Below are positions 42,454 through 49,215 of a stretch of 49,215 nucleotides of DNA, piece after piece. This DNA is from Robiginitomaculum sp. (GTDB lineage: Bacteria > Pseudomonadota > Alphaproteobacteria > Caulobacterales > Maricaulaceae): assembly GCA_021776595.1 (NCBI GenBank), contig JAJFFP010000085.1:1-49215 (forward strand), in the 5' to 3' direction. Positions within the stretch are counted from its first letter, which is position 1. The number at the start of each line of letters is the position of its first letter. The notes under the pieces are model-generated. The model was not told where the DNA came from. It did no database searches and saw nothing but the letters and a program-made list of their open reading frames with translations. The translations under genes and the position numbers were made by a program.

Positions 42454-43606
42454 GCATCACTCCCGACTCTTTTTGCTCAAGACCAGCTAACTTGCGCTTT
42501 TCCTCATTCGTTAGAAAATCTGCCTTCGAGAGCCGTTCCCAACGCGACCCTACATCCTCGCAAAGTGCAGGAATGGCATCTTCAGCGATGCTGATTACAA
42601 CTTTCCCGTCAACCCAGGGCGTCAACCAGCCTTCCAGGGATCGCGCCATCTTACGCACAAGTGGCAAAATAGCTTGCCTCCAGAAAGCCAGATTAGCTTC
42701 ACGGTAGTTCGCATATGTATTATCTCCTGGTATCCCCAGAAGCATGGGTGGAACACCAAACGCCAGAGCAATTTCACGAGCTGCAGCATGGCGTGATTGC
42801 AAAAATTCCATATCAGAGGGGGCGTGAGACATGGGTTTCCAATCAAGGCCACCCTCCAGTAACATTGGGCGACCGGCGTTCTGCATACCCTGATGGGCTT
42901 CAGCAAGCTCCGCTTTTAAGCGTTCAAACTGCTCATCCCCCAGCCGATCACCACCTTGCGCTGAAAGCACCAGTGCCCCGGATGGCCGCGCTGCATTATC
43001 CAACAAAGCCTTGTTCCATTTTGCCCCAGCGTTATGAATGTCCACGGCAAAGGCTGCCGCCTCAAGCGGGCTTTGCCCATAATAATCATTGGTCGGATTA
43101 AACAGCCGCATCTGCAGGATTGGGCTTTGATTTGACAAACCGAACCGTGTAAAGCGCGCCTTGCGGCCACCGGCCCTATACTCCCACCCCCCTGGCCTGC
43201 CCCCGGCACCGGGTATGACTTTCATCCGGTCAGGGCGCAGGGCATAAAGCTCTTTTGGCACGCCTTCCAAAATAACCGCTTCAAGATACCCATTGCCTGA
43301 GAGCAGCAAGAAGCCATAGTGCGCTTCAAGAAGTTCAGTGAAATCCTGTTCCGTATTTGGATGAATGAGTAAGTCTTTAATGACCGGATGATCACACTGC
43401 ATGGATACAGATGCCGCCGCCTCGGCAATCATGCGCACACAACGATAAACAATGGCATTTTGGGCATAACCCTCTTGTGCCAGCGACCGGTAATTACGCG
43501 GCGTCCAGGCGGCCTGGCCTTGCATATCCAATGAGATCAGATTGCGTGCCGCACTGGATTTAGCCTCAGTCGCCAACTTAAATTTTCTGGTTATAATTTC
43601 TAACAT
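42437..43606 (-). CDS. GTA portal protein (gp3-like)
   Basis: This 389-residue protein has the HK97-type portal pattern: YAQNAIVYRCVRMIAEAAASV, FLLLSGNGYLEAVI, a PLEAAAFAVDIHNAGAKWNKALLDNAARPSG segment, and FGVPPMLLGIPGDNTYANYREANLAFWRQAILPLV. It makes the dodecameric ring through which DNA enters and leaves. Length is near RcGTA gp3. It begins seven bases after the terminase stop. Confidence 0.94.
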   Translation of the reverse strand: MLEIITRKFKLATEAKSSAARNLISLDMQGQAAWTPRNYRSLAQEGYAQNAIVYRCVRMIAEAAASVSMQCDHPVIKDLLIHPNTEQDFTELLEAHYGFLLLSGNGYLEAVILEGVPKELYALRPDRMKVIPGAGGRPGGWEYRAGGRKARFTRFGLSNQSPILQMRLFNPTNDYYGQSPLEAAAFAVDIHNAGAKWNKALLDNAARPSGALVLSAQGGDRLGDEQFERLKAELAEAHQGMQNAGRPMLLEGGLDWKPMSHAPSDMEFLQSRHAAAREIALAFGVPPMLLGIPGDNTYANYREANLAFWRQAILPLVRKMARSLEGWLTPWVDGKVVISIAEDAIPALCEDVGSRWERLSKADFLTNEEKRKLAGLEQKESGVMREHPE

Positions 43607-43613
43607 TTATTCC

Positions 43614-44957
43614 TCATATCAAAGCGCGCAATCGAGGCCTCAGTTTCAGATCAAGTACCAAAGCCGTTATGGCCCAGACCAGTGCATCTACGCGATCCGG
43701 GCTTTTTTTCGACGAAAACCCATGTGCTCCAAAGGCGCACATCTGATCTTCCAGCATTGGGAAACGCCCACGGTGGTGGACCCTTCCCTGTTCATAAAGT
43801 GCGGCAACCGGCGCTGCACGAACCTGTTTTCCGCGGCTGGCATGAACCAGCTTTACCGGTGCATCCGGGTTGGCCAGATGCAATACGGTGCGCACCATTT
43901 CCCCTCCCTGATTGGCCTCGGCCACAATCTGGTCTGCTTCAAAATCTTCATAGGCCTGCATAACCACCCTGGCCCAGGCCTCTGGACGAACGCCTTGCAA
44001 TGACCGGTCAGCCAGCACCCATGCTTGGGCACGTTCATCCACATAATTCATACCGGCAACAATGATGCCGCACTCATCGGCGTCTATGCCGCAACTGATT
44101 GGCGGATCAACGGCTACGACAATGCGCTCTAGCGCAAGCTCATCCTGGTTAAAGACTTGTGCAAGTTGATCCCGCGTCCATAGCGCCCCCACCGGATCAT
44201 CAATTAGCTCCCCATCCATTTCCTGACGACCTAGCCAGGTGCCGCCATAGCGCCGCTCGATTTCTTTGAGGAAATAATCAGGTAGCAGTTTGTTTTCGTG
44301 GGTTCGCGCATGGCTGATCACCGTTTGCGTATCATCCAGCATTTGCCTTAATGGCTCAATCGGTTTTGGCGTGGTGGTAACGACCATGCGCGGCTTTTGG
44401 CCCAAACGCAGGGCAAAGCGCAGCATATCCCGTGTTTGTTCAATATAAGTCCAACTGCAAAACTCGTCGCACCAGGCCACTTCAAATTGTGGTCCGCGTA
44501 GTGAATCCGGGTCCTCCGAAGAATAAATATAAGCCACCGCACCGTTTGGCCATTCAAGGCGACGCCGCGATGCAGAATATACTGGTCGGCGATCAGGCGC
44601 ACAGCAACGGCGCAAACCGGATTCACCTTCGATCATCACTTCACGTGCATCCAGCAAAGTGGGACCAACCAGTGCCACGCGACGACAGGCACTACCCTGT
44701 AATGGGCTGCTGCCTTCCACCTGCGCTCTGATCCATTCAGCTCCCGCACGGGTTTTTCCGCTGCCGCGCCCGCCCAACAGTAGCCAGGCATGCCAATCGC
44801 CAAGTGGCGGTTGTTGATTTTCCCTCGCCCAAAAGGGCCAATGCCACATCAGGCACCGTAATTGTGCCGGTGACAGGCTATGGATGAAGGCCCTTATTTT
44901 TTGTAACCCTAAATGCGAGACATATTCTGCACAAAAAATATTGGACGGCACTGTCAA
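43614..44957 (-). CDS. GTA terminase large subunit (gp2-like)
   Basis: This 447-residue packaging motor has a Walker A at 62-69 (GGRGSGKT), a Walker B as VAWCDEFCSW, and a nuclease domain with D in VVAVDPPIS and DECGIIVAG. In GTAs it packages roughly head-full pieces of random host DNA. The frame opens with TTG at 44957 and a GTG two codons later; there is no better ATG before residue 37, so the exact start is uncertain. No small terminase gene is recognisable in the 218 bases upstream. Confidence 0.93.
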   Translation of the reverse strand: MTVPSNIFCAEYVSHLGLQKIRAFIHSLSPAQLRCLMWHWPFWARENQQPPLGDWHAWLLLGGRGSGKTRAGAEWIRAQVEGSSPLQGSACRRVALVGPTLLDAREVMIEGESGLRRCCAPDRRPVYSASRRRLEWPNGAVAYIYSSEDPDSLRGPQFEVAWCDEFCSWTYIEQTRDMLRFALRLGQKPRMVVTTTPKPIEPLRQMLDDTQTVISHARTHENKLLPDYFLKEIERRYGGTWLGRQEMDGELIDDPVGALWTRDQLAQVFNQDELALERIVVAVDPPISCGIDADECGIIVAGMNYVDERAQAWVLADRSLQGVRPEAWARVVMQAYEDFEADQIVAEANQGGEMVRTVLHLANPDAPVKLVHASRGKQVRAAPVAALYEQGRVHHRGRFPMLEDQMCAFGAHGFSSKKSPDRVDALVWAITALVLDLKLRPRLRALI

Positions 44958-45175
44958 GGGCGCACTCTCTCAAGAGTCCGCCCAGGCTCTATTCTAACTA
45001 AGGTTTGTCAGGATTTGGATTGTGTCCGCATTTCCTGATCATGCCCACACTCTACCCGATCAGCGCCCCGGTCGGATAAGTATCTTCAATCGCGATTTTG
45101 TTTTATTGTTATCAAGCACATATATCTGCCGGGTATAGAATCCAGGAACGTTTATCCCCAAAACGGCACGATAAA
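44958..45175. other. Gap upstream of the GTA cluster
   Basis: This 218-base gap holds no convincing gene, and probably the start of GTA transcription on the minus strand. I see no CtrA-type TTAA-N7-TTAA site and no strong promoter. A 5-base inverted repeat ACTCT/AGAGT lies at 44964-44977 just before the terminase start. Confidence 0.4.
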
Positions 45176-45634
45176 TCAGGTTTCGCCCGGCCAGTTCAGC
45201 ACATAATTTTGCACATCATCGGATGCCACATCCTGCTCGCTCACCGTGCGATCCCGGACAGACATACCGGCCTGATGGATGCTGTCCCGGCTGCCGGTGA
45301 TCAAATGGTGCCATGGGGGCAGGTCAAAGCCCTCAAACACCAGACGATAGGCACAGGTTTTTGGCATCCAGTCCAATGAGGAAAGATTATCCGGAGTCAG
45401 GCTTACACAATCAGGCACACGCACACAGCGGTTCGCATAATCTGTGCAGTTACATTTTGTGCGTTCAAACAGCTTGCAGGCAATATTGGTGTCTGCAATC
45501 TTTCCCGTATCTTCGTCCTCAAGCCGGATCATGCAACATTTGCCGCAACCATCGCAAAGTGATTCCCATTCTTCATGCGTCATTTCATCCAGCGATTTGT
45601 GACGCCAAAACGGAAATTGATTCAAAGTGCTCAT
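45176..45634 (-). CDS. YcgN-like cysteine-cluster protein (UPF0260)
   Basis: This 152-residue protein shows the YcgN/UPF0260 pattern FPFWRHKSLDEMTHEEWESLC, then the cysteine cluster CDGCGKCC...CKLFERTKCNCTDYANRC...C, which suggests a metal or iron-sulfur site. The biochemical role of the family is not known to me. It is monocistronic and divergent from the penicillin-binding protein gene 61 bases away. Confidence 0.9.
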   Translation of the reverse strand: MSTLNQFPFWRHKSLDEMTHEEWESLCDGCGKCCMIRLEDEDTGKIADTNIACKLFERTKCNCTDYANRCVRVPDCVSLTPDNLSSLDWMPKTCAYRLVFEGFDLPPWHHLITGSRDSIHQAGMSVRDRTVSEQDVASDDVQNYVLNWPGET

Positions 45635-45695
45635 GTTTGTTAATCAAATACCTGTTTATCAAACTCCTGCCGTTATTAGATGGTCTTATTGAGCC

Positions 45696-47651
45696 ATGCC
45701 AGCCTTTCGTGCCGATATATTAAGCCAGAAACACAGTGCCCGTCGTGTGCGCTTGCGCAGATTGCTGCTCACCGGGCTGGCCCTGCTAATGTTAATGACC
45801 ATTGGCGGGATGACGAGTTGGCGTTATTTTTTTTCGGATATACCAACCCTGCCCGTAAACCTTGACCAGCTTTGGGAACTGGGCCGTGCGCCCTCCCTTG
45901 TTTTGTTGGATAGAAACAAAGCGCCAATGGCAAGCCGTGGACCACGTTATGGTCAAGCCGTTAAACTGGATCAATTACCCGCCTTTGTGCCTCAGGCCTT
46001 TTTGGCCATTGAGGATCAGCGTTATTACCAGCACCACGGCGTGGATTTGCGCGCCATAACCCGCGCGGCAATCGCCAATGTCAAATCCGGAAGGACTGTG
46101 CAGGGTGGCTCCACCATAACGCAGCAACTCATCAAAATGTTATTGCTATCGCCACAGCAGACTTTCAAAAGAAAAGTTCAGGAAATGTGGCTTGCCGCCA
46201 CGCTGGAAAGACGACTGGATAAAACCACAATTCTGCAACTTTATCTGAACCGGGTTTATTTTGGTAGCGGTGCCTATGGCATAGATGCCGCTGCGCAGCG
46301 GTATTTTTCCAAGCCGGCCAGCGCCTTGAACCTGCCTGAAGCGGCGCTGCTGGCAGCTTTGCCAAAAGCACCCAGCCGTCTGGCCCCTGACCAGAACCGC
46401 GAGCAAGCACAGATCAGGGCCAATCTGGTGTTGCAATCCATGCAAGGCGCCAGTTTTATCACAAATGATCAATTGAAACAGGCGCTTGCAGAACCACCAC
46501 GGCTAAGCAGGAAAGCAGAAAATGACGATTATGGTTATATATTTGATCTGATTTCCAAAGAGGCCGAAGCCCTTGCCGGCAAGCGCGCAAAAGACCTGGT
46601 GATCACCTCGACGATTGATCTCAACATTCAAACCATCGCCACAAAAGCCTTGCAATCAGAATTCGATAAACAAGGCAAGGTGCTTGGCGTTGATCAGGGT
46701 GCGATCATTGTTTTATCGCCAGAAGGCGCCATCCTGGCCATGGTGGGGGGGCGATCCTATGCGGCTAGCAAATTCAACAGGGCCGTTCAGGCGTTGCGGC
46801 AACCTGGCTCGGCATTCAAGCCCTTTGTTTATGCTGCAGCCCTTGAAAAAGGCATTGATATTGATGCGGTTCGCTATGATGAACCGGTTAAGATCGAAGG
46901 ATGGGAGCCAAAAAACTATGGCGGGCAATTCCGTGGCCGGGTAACTTTGCGCAATGCCTTCAAGCGATCCATTAACACGGTTGCCGCACAGCTAACTGAA
47001 GAGATCAGCCCTGGCGCTGTAACTGCACTGGCGATGCGTTTTGGCATACGCGAAGAATTGACTCCCTTGCCTTCTATCGCGCTGGGCGCGCAGGAGGTGA
47101 ATTTGCTGGAACTGACTAAAGCGTATAGCGTTTTCGCCAATGACGGTGCTCTTTATCCCACTTATTTAATCTCCGATATTGGCAATACACGGGCCGAAAC
47201 CCTCTATACCCGGCCAAACCTGACCCCAACGCAGGTGTATGAGCCAATATTGGCGCGCAAGATGACGTCATTGATGCAAGAGGTCGTTCTTGACGGCACA
47301 GGGCGCAAAGCCGCTTTACCTGGCATGCGCCCTGCCGCCGGAAAAACCGGTACCAGCCAGAACTGGCGAGATGCGTGGTTTGTAGGCTATACGGCTGATT
47401 TCATTGTGGGGGTATGGATTGGCAATGATAATAACGCCCCCATGAAAAAAGTTACCGGCGGCGGTTTGCCTGCACAGATATGGGCAGATGTCGTCGCCAG
47501 TGCCTCGCGCACATTACCGAACAGAGCGCTTAATGCCCCACCGCCGAATTTGCGCTCTGACCGTGACGAGAAACTGGCAGCATTTTATAGCGCTCTGACC
47601 ACCGCCTTTGCCGATGCAGCCGATCCTGAACCTGTGCTTGAGAAAAATTAA
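45696..47651 (+). CDS. Class A penicillin-binding protein (glycosyltransferase/transpeptidase)
   Basis: This 651-residue inner-membrane enzyme polymerises and crosslinks peptidoglycan. A cytoplasmic basic N-terminus and one helix (about 24-46) precede a GT51 glycosyltransferase domain with catalytic E106 in AIEDQRYYQHHG and the GGSTITQQLIK motif. The transpeptidase domain has S372-AF-K375, SINTVAAQ and K550-T-G552. The relatively short linker and C-terminus set it apart from long PBP1a proteins. The ATG at 45696 begins the basic N-terminus. Confidence 0.94.
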   Translation: MPAFRADILSQKHSARRVRLRRLLLTGLALLMLMTIGGMTSWRYFFSDIPTLPVNLDQLWELGRAPSLVLLDRNKAPMASRGPRYGQAVKLDQLPAFVPQAFLAIEDQRYYQHHGVDLRAITRAAIANVKSGRTVQGGSTITQQLIKMLLLSPQQTFKRKVQEMWLAATLERRLDKTTILQLYLNRVYFGSGAYGIDAAAQRYFSKPASALNLPEAALLAALPKAPSRLAPDQNREQAQIRANLVLQSMQGASFITNDQLKQALAEPPRLSRKAENDDYGYIFDLISKEAEALAGKRAKDLVITSTIDLNIQTIATKALQSEFDKQGKVLGVDQGAIIVLSPEGAILAMVGGRSYAASKFNRAVQALRQPGSAFKPFVYAAALEKGIDIDAVRYDEPVKIEGWEPKNYGGQFRGRVTLRNAFKRSINTVAAQLTEEISPGAVTALAMRFGIREELTPLPSIALGAQEVNLLELTKAYSVFANDGALYPTYLISDIGNTRAETLYTRPNLTPTQVYEPILARKMTSLMQEVVLDGTGRKAALPGMRPAAGKTGTSQNWRDAWFVGYTADFIVGVWIGNDNNAPMKKVTGGGLPAQIWADVVASASRTLPNRALNAPPPNLRSDRDEKLAAFYSALTTAFADAADPEPVLEKN

Positions 47652-47738
47652 AATAGAACCCGCCTATTGAGGCTTCTTTAAGTGACTTATGGCATTCTAT
47701 ATGCCTATACGGTTCTCAAATTCTGCCAAGGCCTGATA

Positions 47739-48836
47739 ATGACGCAATCTCCGATACAACTTGAGCGCCTCAAATCTCTATCCCAGGAGAAGTCTAGCGA
47801 ACGCAGACGCGAGTTATTGCGCGAAGTGACGGATTTGTTTTTCGAGTCCGATCGCCCGCAATCTGAACCGATTGATGAGCATTTTGACGAAATCCTTACC
47901 ACCATTACCACTGAAATGGATATTGAGCTTCGTAAGGAGATGGCCAGCCGTTTTGCGCCAGTGAACAATGCTCCACAAGGGCTTGTGCGCCAACTTGCTG
48001 AAGACGATTTTGAAGTTGCAGAGCCTGTTCTGCGCCATTCCCCCACCCTGAGTGATGTGGATCTTACGCGGATTGTTGGCCGCAAAAGTCAGGCCCATAT
48101 GCGTGCCATATCCACACGAGACAACATCAGTGAAGAAGTGACCGGTGCCATTGTTGCCAAGGGTGATGAGCAAACGCTAATAACCTTGACCCAAAATCAG
48201 GGGGCGCAATTTTCACGAGACACCATGGAAACCCTGATCAACAAATCAGAAACGCAGCTTGAACTTCAGTCTCCACTGGTCAATCATAAAAACATTCCAC
48301 CCGATATGATGAACGAAATGTATTTTTTCGTCGAAAAGCGTTTGCGTCAACGCATCCTAGAGCGCAATGAAAATACTACGCCAGAAGAACTCGATCGCGC
48401 ATTTGAACAAGCCCGGTCAAAAGTTCTATGGTCTACGGACCTTCCATCCGATTTTGAAGAAGCCCGGCAGTTTGTAAAAACGAAAAAGTTGCGCAAACAA
48501 CTCAGCCCAACTCTGTTGGCAAGTCTGGCCCGCGATAAAAAGCACACCCGTTTTTTTCTCGCCTTTGCAGAATTTACCGGGCTGGATTACCAAACGGCAA
48601 CACGCATATGGGCACCAGATAAAACTGAGGCTGTGGCCATTGCCTGTAAAGCCAGTGAAATGCCAAGGGATTTGTTTGCTACGCTGGTGGTGTTGATGAG
48701 CAAGGATGGCACCAAAGACCTTTCATTTGTAAAATCACTGGGTATCATTTACGAAGACCTGCCCAAAAGCACCGCTGATCGCACTTTGCGCTTTTGGAAA
48801 ATGCGAAAAGCCACGCAAGACGCCCAAGCGGCCTGA
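47739..48836 (+). CDS. DUF2336 family protein
   Basis: This 365-residue cytoplasmic protein has an all-helical, repeat-like DUF2336 body (LSQEKSSERRRELLREVTDLFF, EDDFEVAEPVLRHSPTLSDVDL, then HMRAISTRDNISEEVTGAIV). The family is widespread in alphaproteobacteria, without a known function. The ATG at 47739 with AAGGCC upstream opens the family N-terminus; a longer start at 47682 is unlikely. It follows the penicillin-binding protein by 87 bases. Confidence 0.88.
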   Translation: MTQSPIQLERLKSLSQEKSSERRRELLREVTDLFFESDRPQSEPIDEHFDEILTTITTEMDIELRKEMASRFAPVNNAPQGLVRQLAEDDFEVAEPVLRHSPTLSDVDLTRIVGRKSQAHMRAISTRDNISEEVTGAIVAKGDEQTLITLTQNQGAQFSRDTMETLINKSETQLELQSPLVNHKNIPPDMMNEMYFFVEKRLRQRILERNENTTPEELDRAFEQARSKVLWSTDLPSDFEEARQFVKTKKLRKQLSPTLLASLARDKKHTRFFLAFAEFTGLDYQTATRIWAPDKTEAVAIACKASEMPRDLFATLVVLMSKDGTKDLSFVKSLGIIYEDLPKSTADRTLRFWKMRKATQDAQAA

Positions 48837-48863
48837 CACTCTGCCGTCTCGTGTCATCAGGCG

Positions 48864-48891
48864 TTGACATGAAGGTTCGTCACGTTAAATT
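48864..48891 (+). promoter_or_regulatory. Candidate rpsD promoter
   Basis: TTGACA (48864-48869) and TAAATT (48886-48891) are spaced 16 bases apart, which gives a leader of about 110 bases before the rpsD ATG. Confidence 0.5.
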
Positions 48892-48901
48892 GCGCCGCCT
48901 T

Positions 48902-48918
48902 TTACAAACATTGTAAAC
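48902..48918 (+). repeat. 17-base palindrome in the rpsD leader
   Basis: TTTACAA and TTGTAAA form a perfect 7-base inverted repeat with ACA between. It lies just downstream of the candidate promoter, where an operator would act. Confidence 0.5.
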
Positions 48919-48943
48919 AGGTACTACAAGACGGGTCGTCGTT

Positions 48944-48988
48944 AGTCCGCCGTTGCAATCGTGCTTTTCCTGAAAAAGCGCCGGACTA
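48944..48988 (+). promoter_or_regulatory. Structured rpsD leader, possible S4 autoregulatory site
   Basis: TAGTCCG (48944-48950) pairs with CGGACTA (48982-48988), and within it GCTTTT (48963-48968) pairs with AAAAGC (48974-48979), a nested stem ending about 10 bases before the AAAAGGGA ribosome-binding site. Ribosomal protein S4 represses its own message in other bacteria, so this may be such a site. Confidence 0.45.
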
Positions 48989-49009
48989 CGTCACATAAAA
49001 GGGACAGCT

Positions 49010-49215
49010 ATGTCCAAACGCCATTCTCAAAAATACAAAATTGACCGCCGCATGGGCGAAAACATTTGGGGCCGCCCCAAAAGCCCTGTGAACCGTAGAG
49101 AATACGGCCCCGGTGAGCATGGCCAGCGTCGCCGCTCAAAATTATCAGACTTTGGTTTGCAATTGCGCGCAAAGCAAAAGCTGAAAGGTTATTATGGCAA
49201 TATTTCAGAAAAACA
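49010..49215 (+). CDS. rpsD: 30S ribosomal protein S4, partial
   Basis: The first 68 residues are present, beginning [21 protein letters not shown] and continuing with [21 protein letters not shown], the conserved S4 N-terminus with the alphaproteobacterial SKR..KYK start. S4 nucleates assembly of the small subunit and binds 16S rRNA. AAAAGGGA precedes the ATG. The gene continues beyond the right edge. Confidence 0.97.
   Translation, partial: MSKRHSQKYKIDRRMGENIWGRPKSPVNRREYGPGEHGQRRRSKLSDFGLQLRAKQKLKGYYGNISEK

Larger units (their letters stand above)
31783..44957 (-). mobile_element. Gene transfer agent structural cluster (RcGTA-type, g2 to g15)
   Basis: Seventeen genes lie on the minus strand in the order terminase, portal, small coiled-coil protein, prohead protease, capsid, head-tail connector, adaptor, tail terminator, tail tube, two small chaperone-like genes, tape measure, distal tail, hub, NlpC/P60 peptidase and host-specificity protein, the order known for Rhodobacter capsulatus GTA. 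Most junctions overlap or are a few bases apart, and none is broken, which argues for a maintained GTA rather than a decaying prophage. There is no integrase, repressor, replication or lysis gene. GTAs package random host DNA and are domesticated. Confidence 0.93.

Noticed and set aside
31783-44957. Active prophage
   Set aside because: There is no integrase, repressor, replication or lysis gene, and the gene order is that of a gene transfer agent.
45015-45045. 14-codon minus-strand reading frame upstream of the terminase, as a leader peptide or g1 remnant
   Set aside because: It is very short, has a stop just before its ATG and has no recognised motif or good ribosome-binding site.
47662-47679. 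GCCT/AGGC mini-stem with T-rich tail after the penicillin-binding protein gene
   Set aside because: A four-base-pair stem is too weak to call a terminator.

Overview
The window reads as chromosome of a moderate-GC alphaproteobacterium. The evidence is a near-complete Rhodobacter-type gene transfer agent (GTA) head-tail cluster, a PleC/DivJ-style histidine kinase, a DUF2336 protein, an HtrA/two-component/glnE neighbourhood, and a fused N-acetylglutamate synthase/kinase known from Maricaulis/Parvularcula-like alphaproteobacteria and from xanthomonads. I infer a Parvularculales/Maricaulales-like lineage. No 16S or tRNA gene is present to confirm it. There is no insertion sequence, CRISPR array or tRNA that I can see, and no gene-free stretch longer than about 220 bases.

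Layout. Positions 1-5014 (minus) hold an arginine operon: an M20 deacetylase of the ArgE/acetylcitrulline-deacetylase type, the fused NAGS/kinase, ArgC, and a sodium:solute symporter that leaves the window. All junctions overlap. gltX (5149-6486, minus) faces away from a plus-strand run: an angiotensin-converting-enzyme-like lipoprotein peptidase, a phosphofructokinase with pyrophosphate-type signature residues, PepN and an OsmC protein. An HtrA protease, OmpR-type regulator and sensor kinase follow behind a direct repeat that could be the regulator's own site, then glnE. From 19416 to 21860 lies a seven-EF-hand exported protein and an ECF sigma factor/membrane protein/Spy-CnrX-like sensor operon, separated by two hairpins.

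Positions 21870-28304 (minus) hold a signalling module: an uncharacterised 442-residue protein, a degenerate-GGDEF/EAL protein, a single-receiver protein with an arginine-rich tail, and a large PAS histidine kinase. Positions 28374-31723 (minus) hold a PepSY protein, an OmpR regulator, a PhoQ-like kinase and a CbpA-like DnaJ.

Positions 31783-44957 (minus) are the GTA cluster, terminase (g2) through the host-specificity protein (g15), in canonical order with almost every junction overlapping or nearly so. It has a hairpin after the capsid gene and no recognisable small terminase. The right end has a YcgN-like cysteine-cluster protein, a class A penicillin-binding protein, a DUF2336 protein, and the start of rpsD behind a promoter, a 17-base palindrome and a structured leader.

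No wholly new system is proven here. The best candidates for follow-up are the ECF/EF-hand/metal-sensor cassette, the unknown-protein/EAL/receiver/kinase module, the symporter coupled to arginine genes, and the putative cis-elements inside the GTA cluster and before rpsD.
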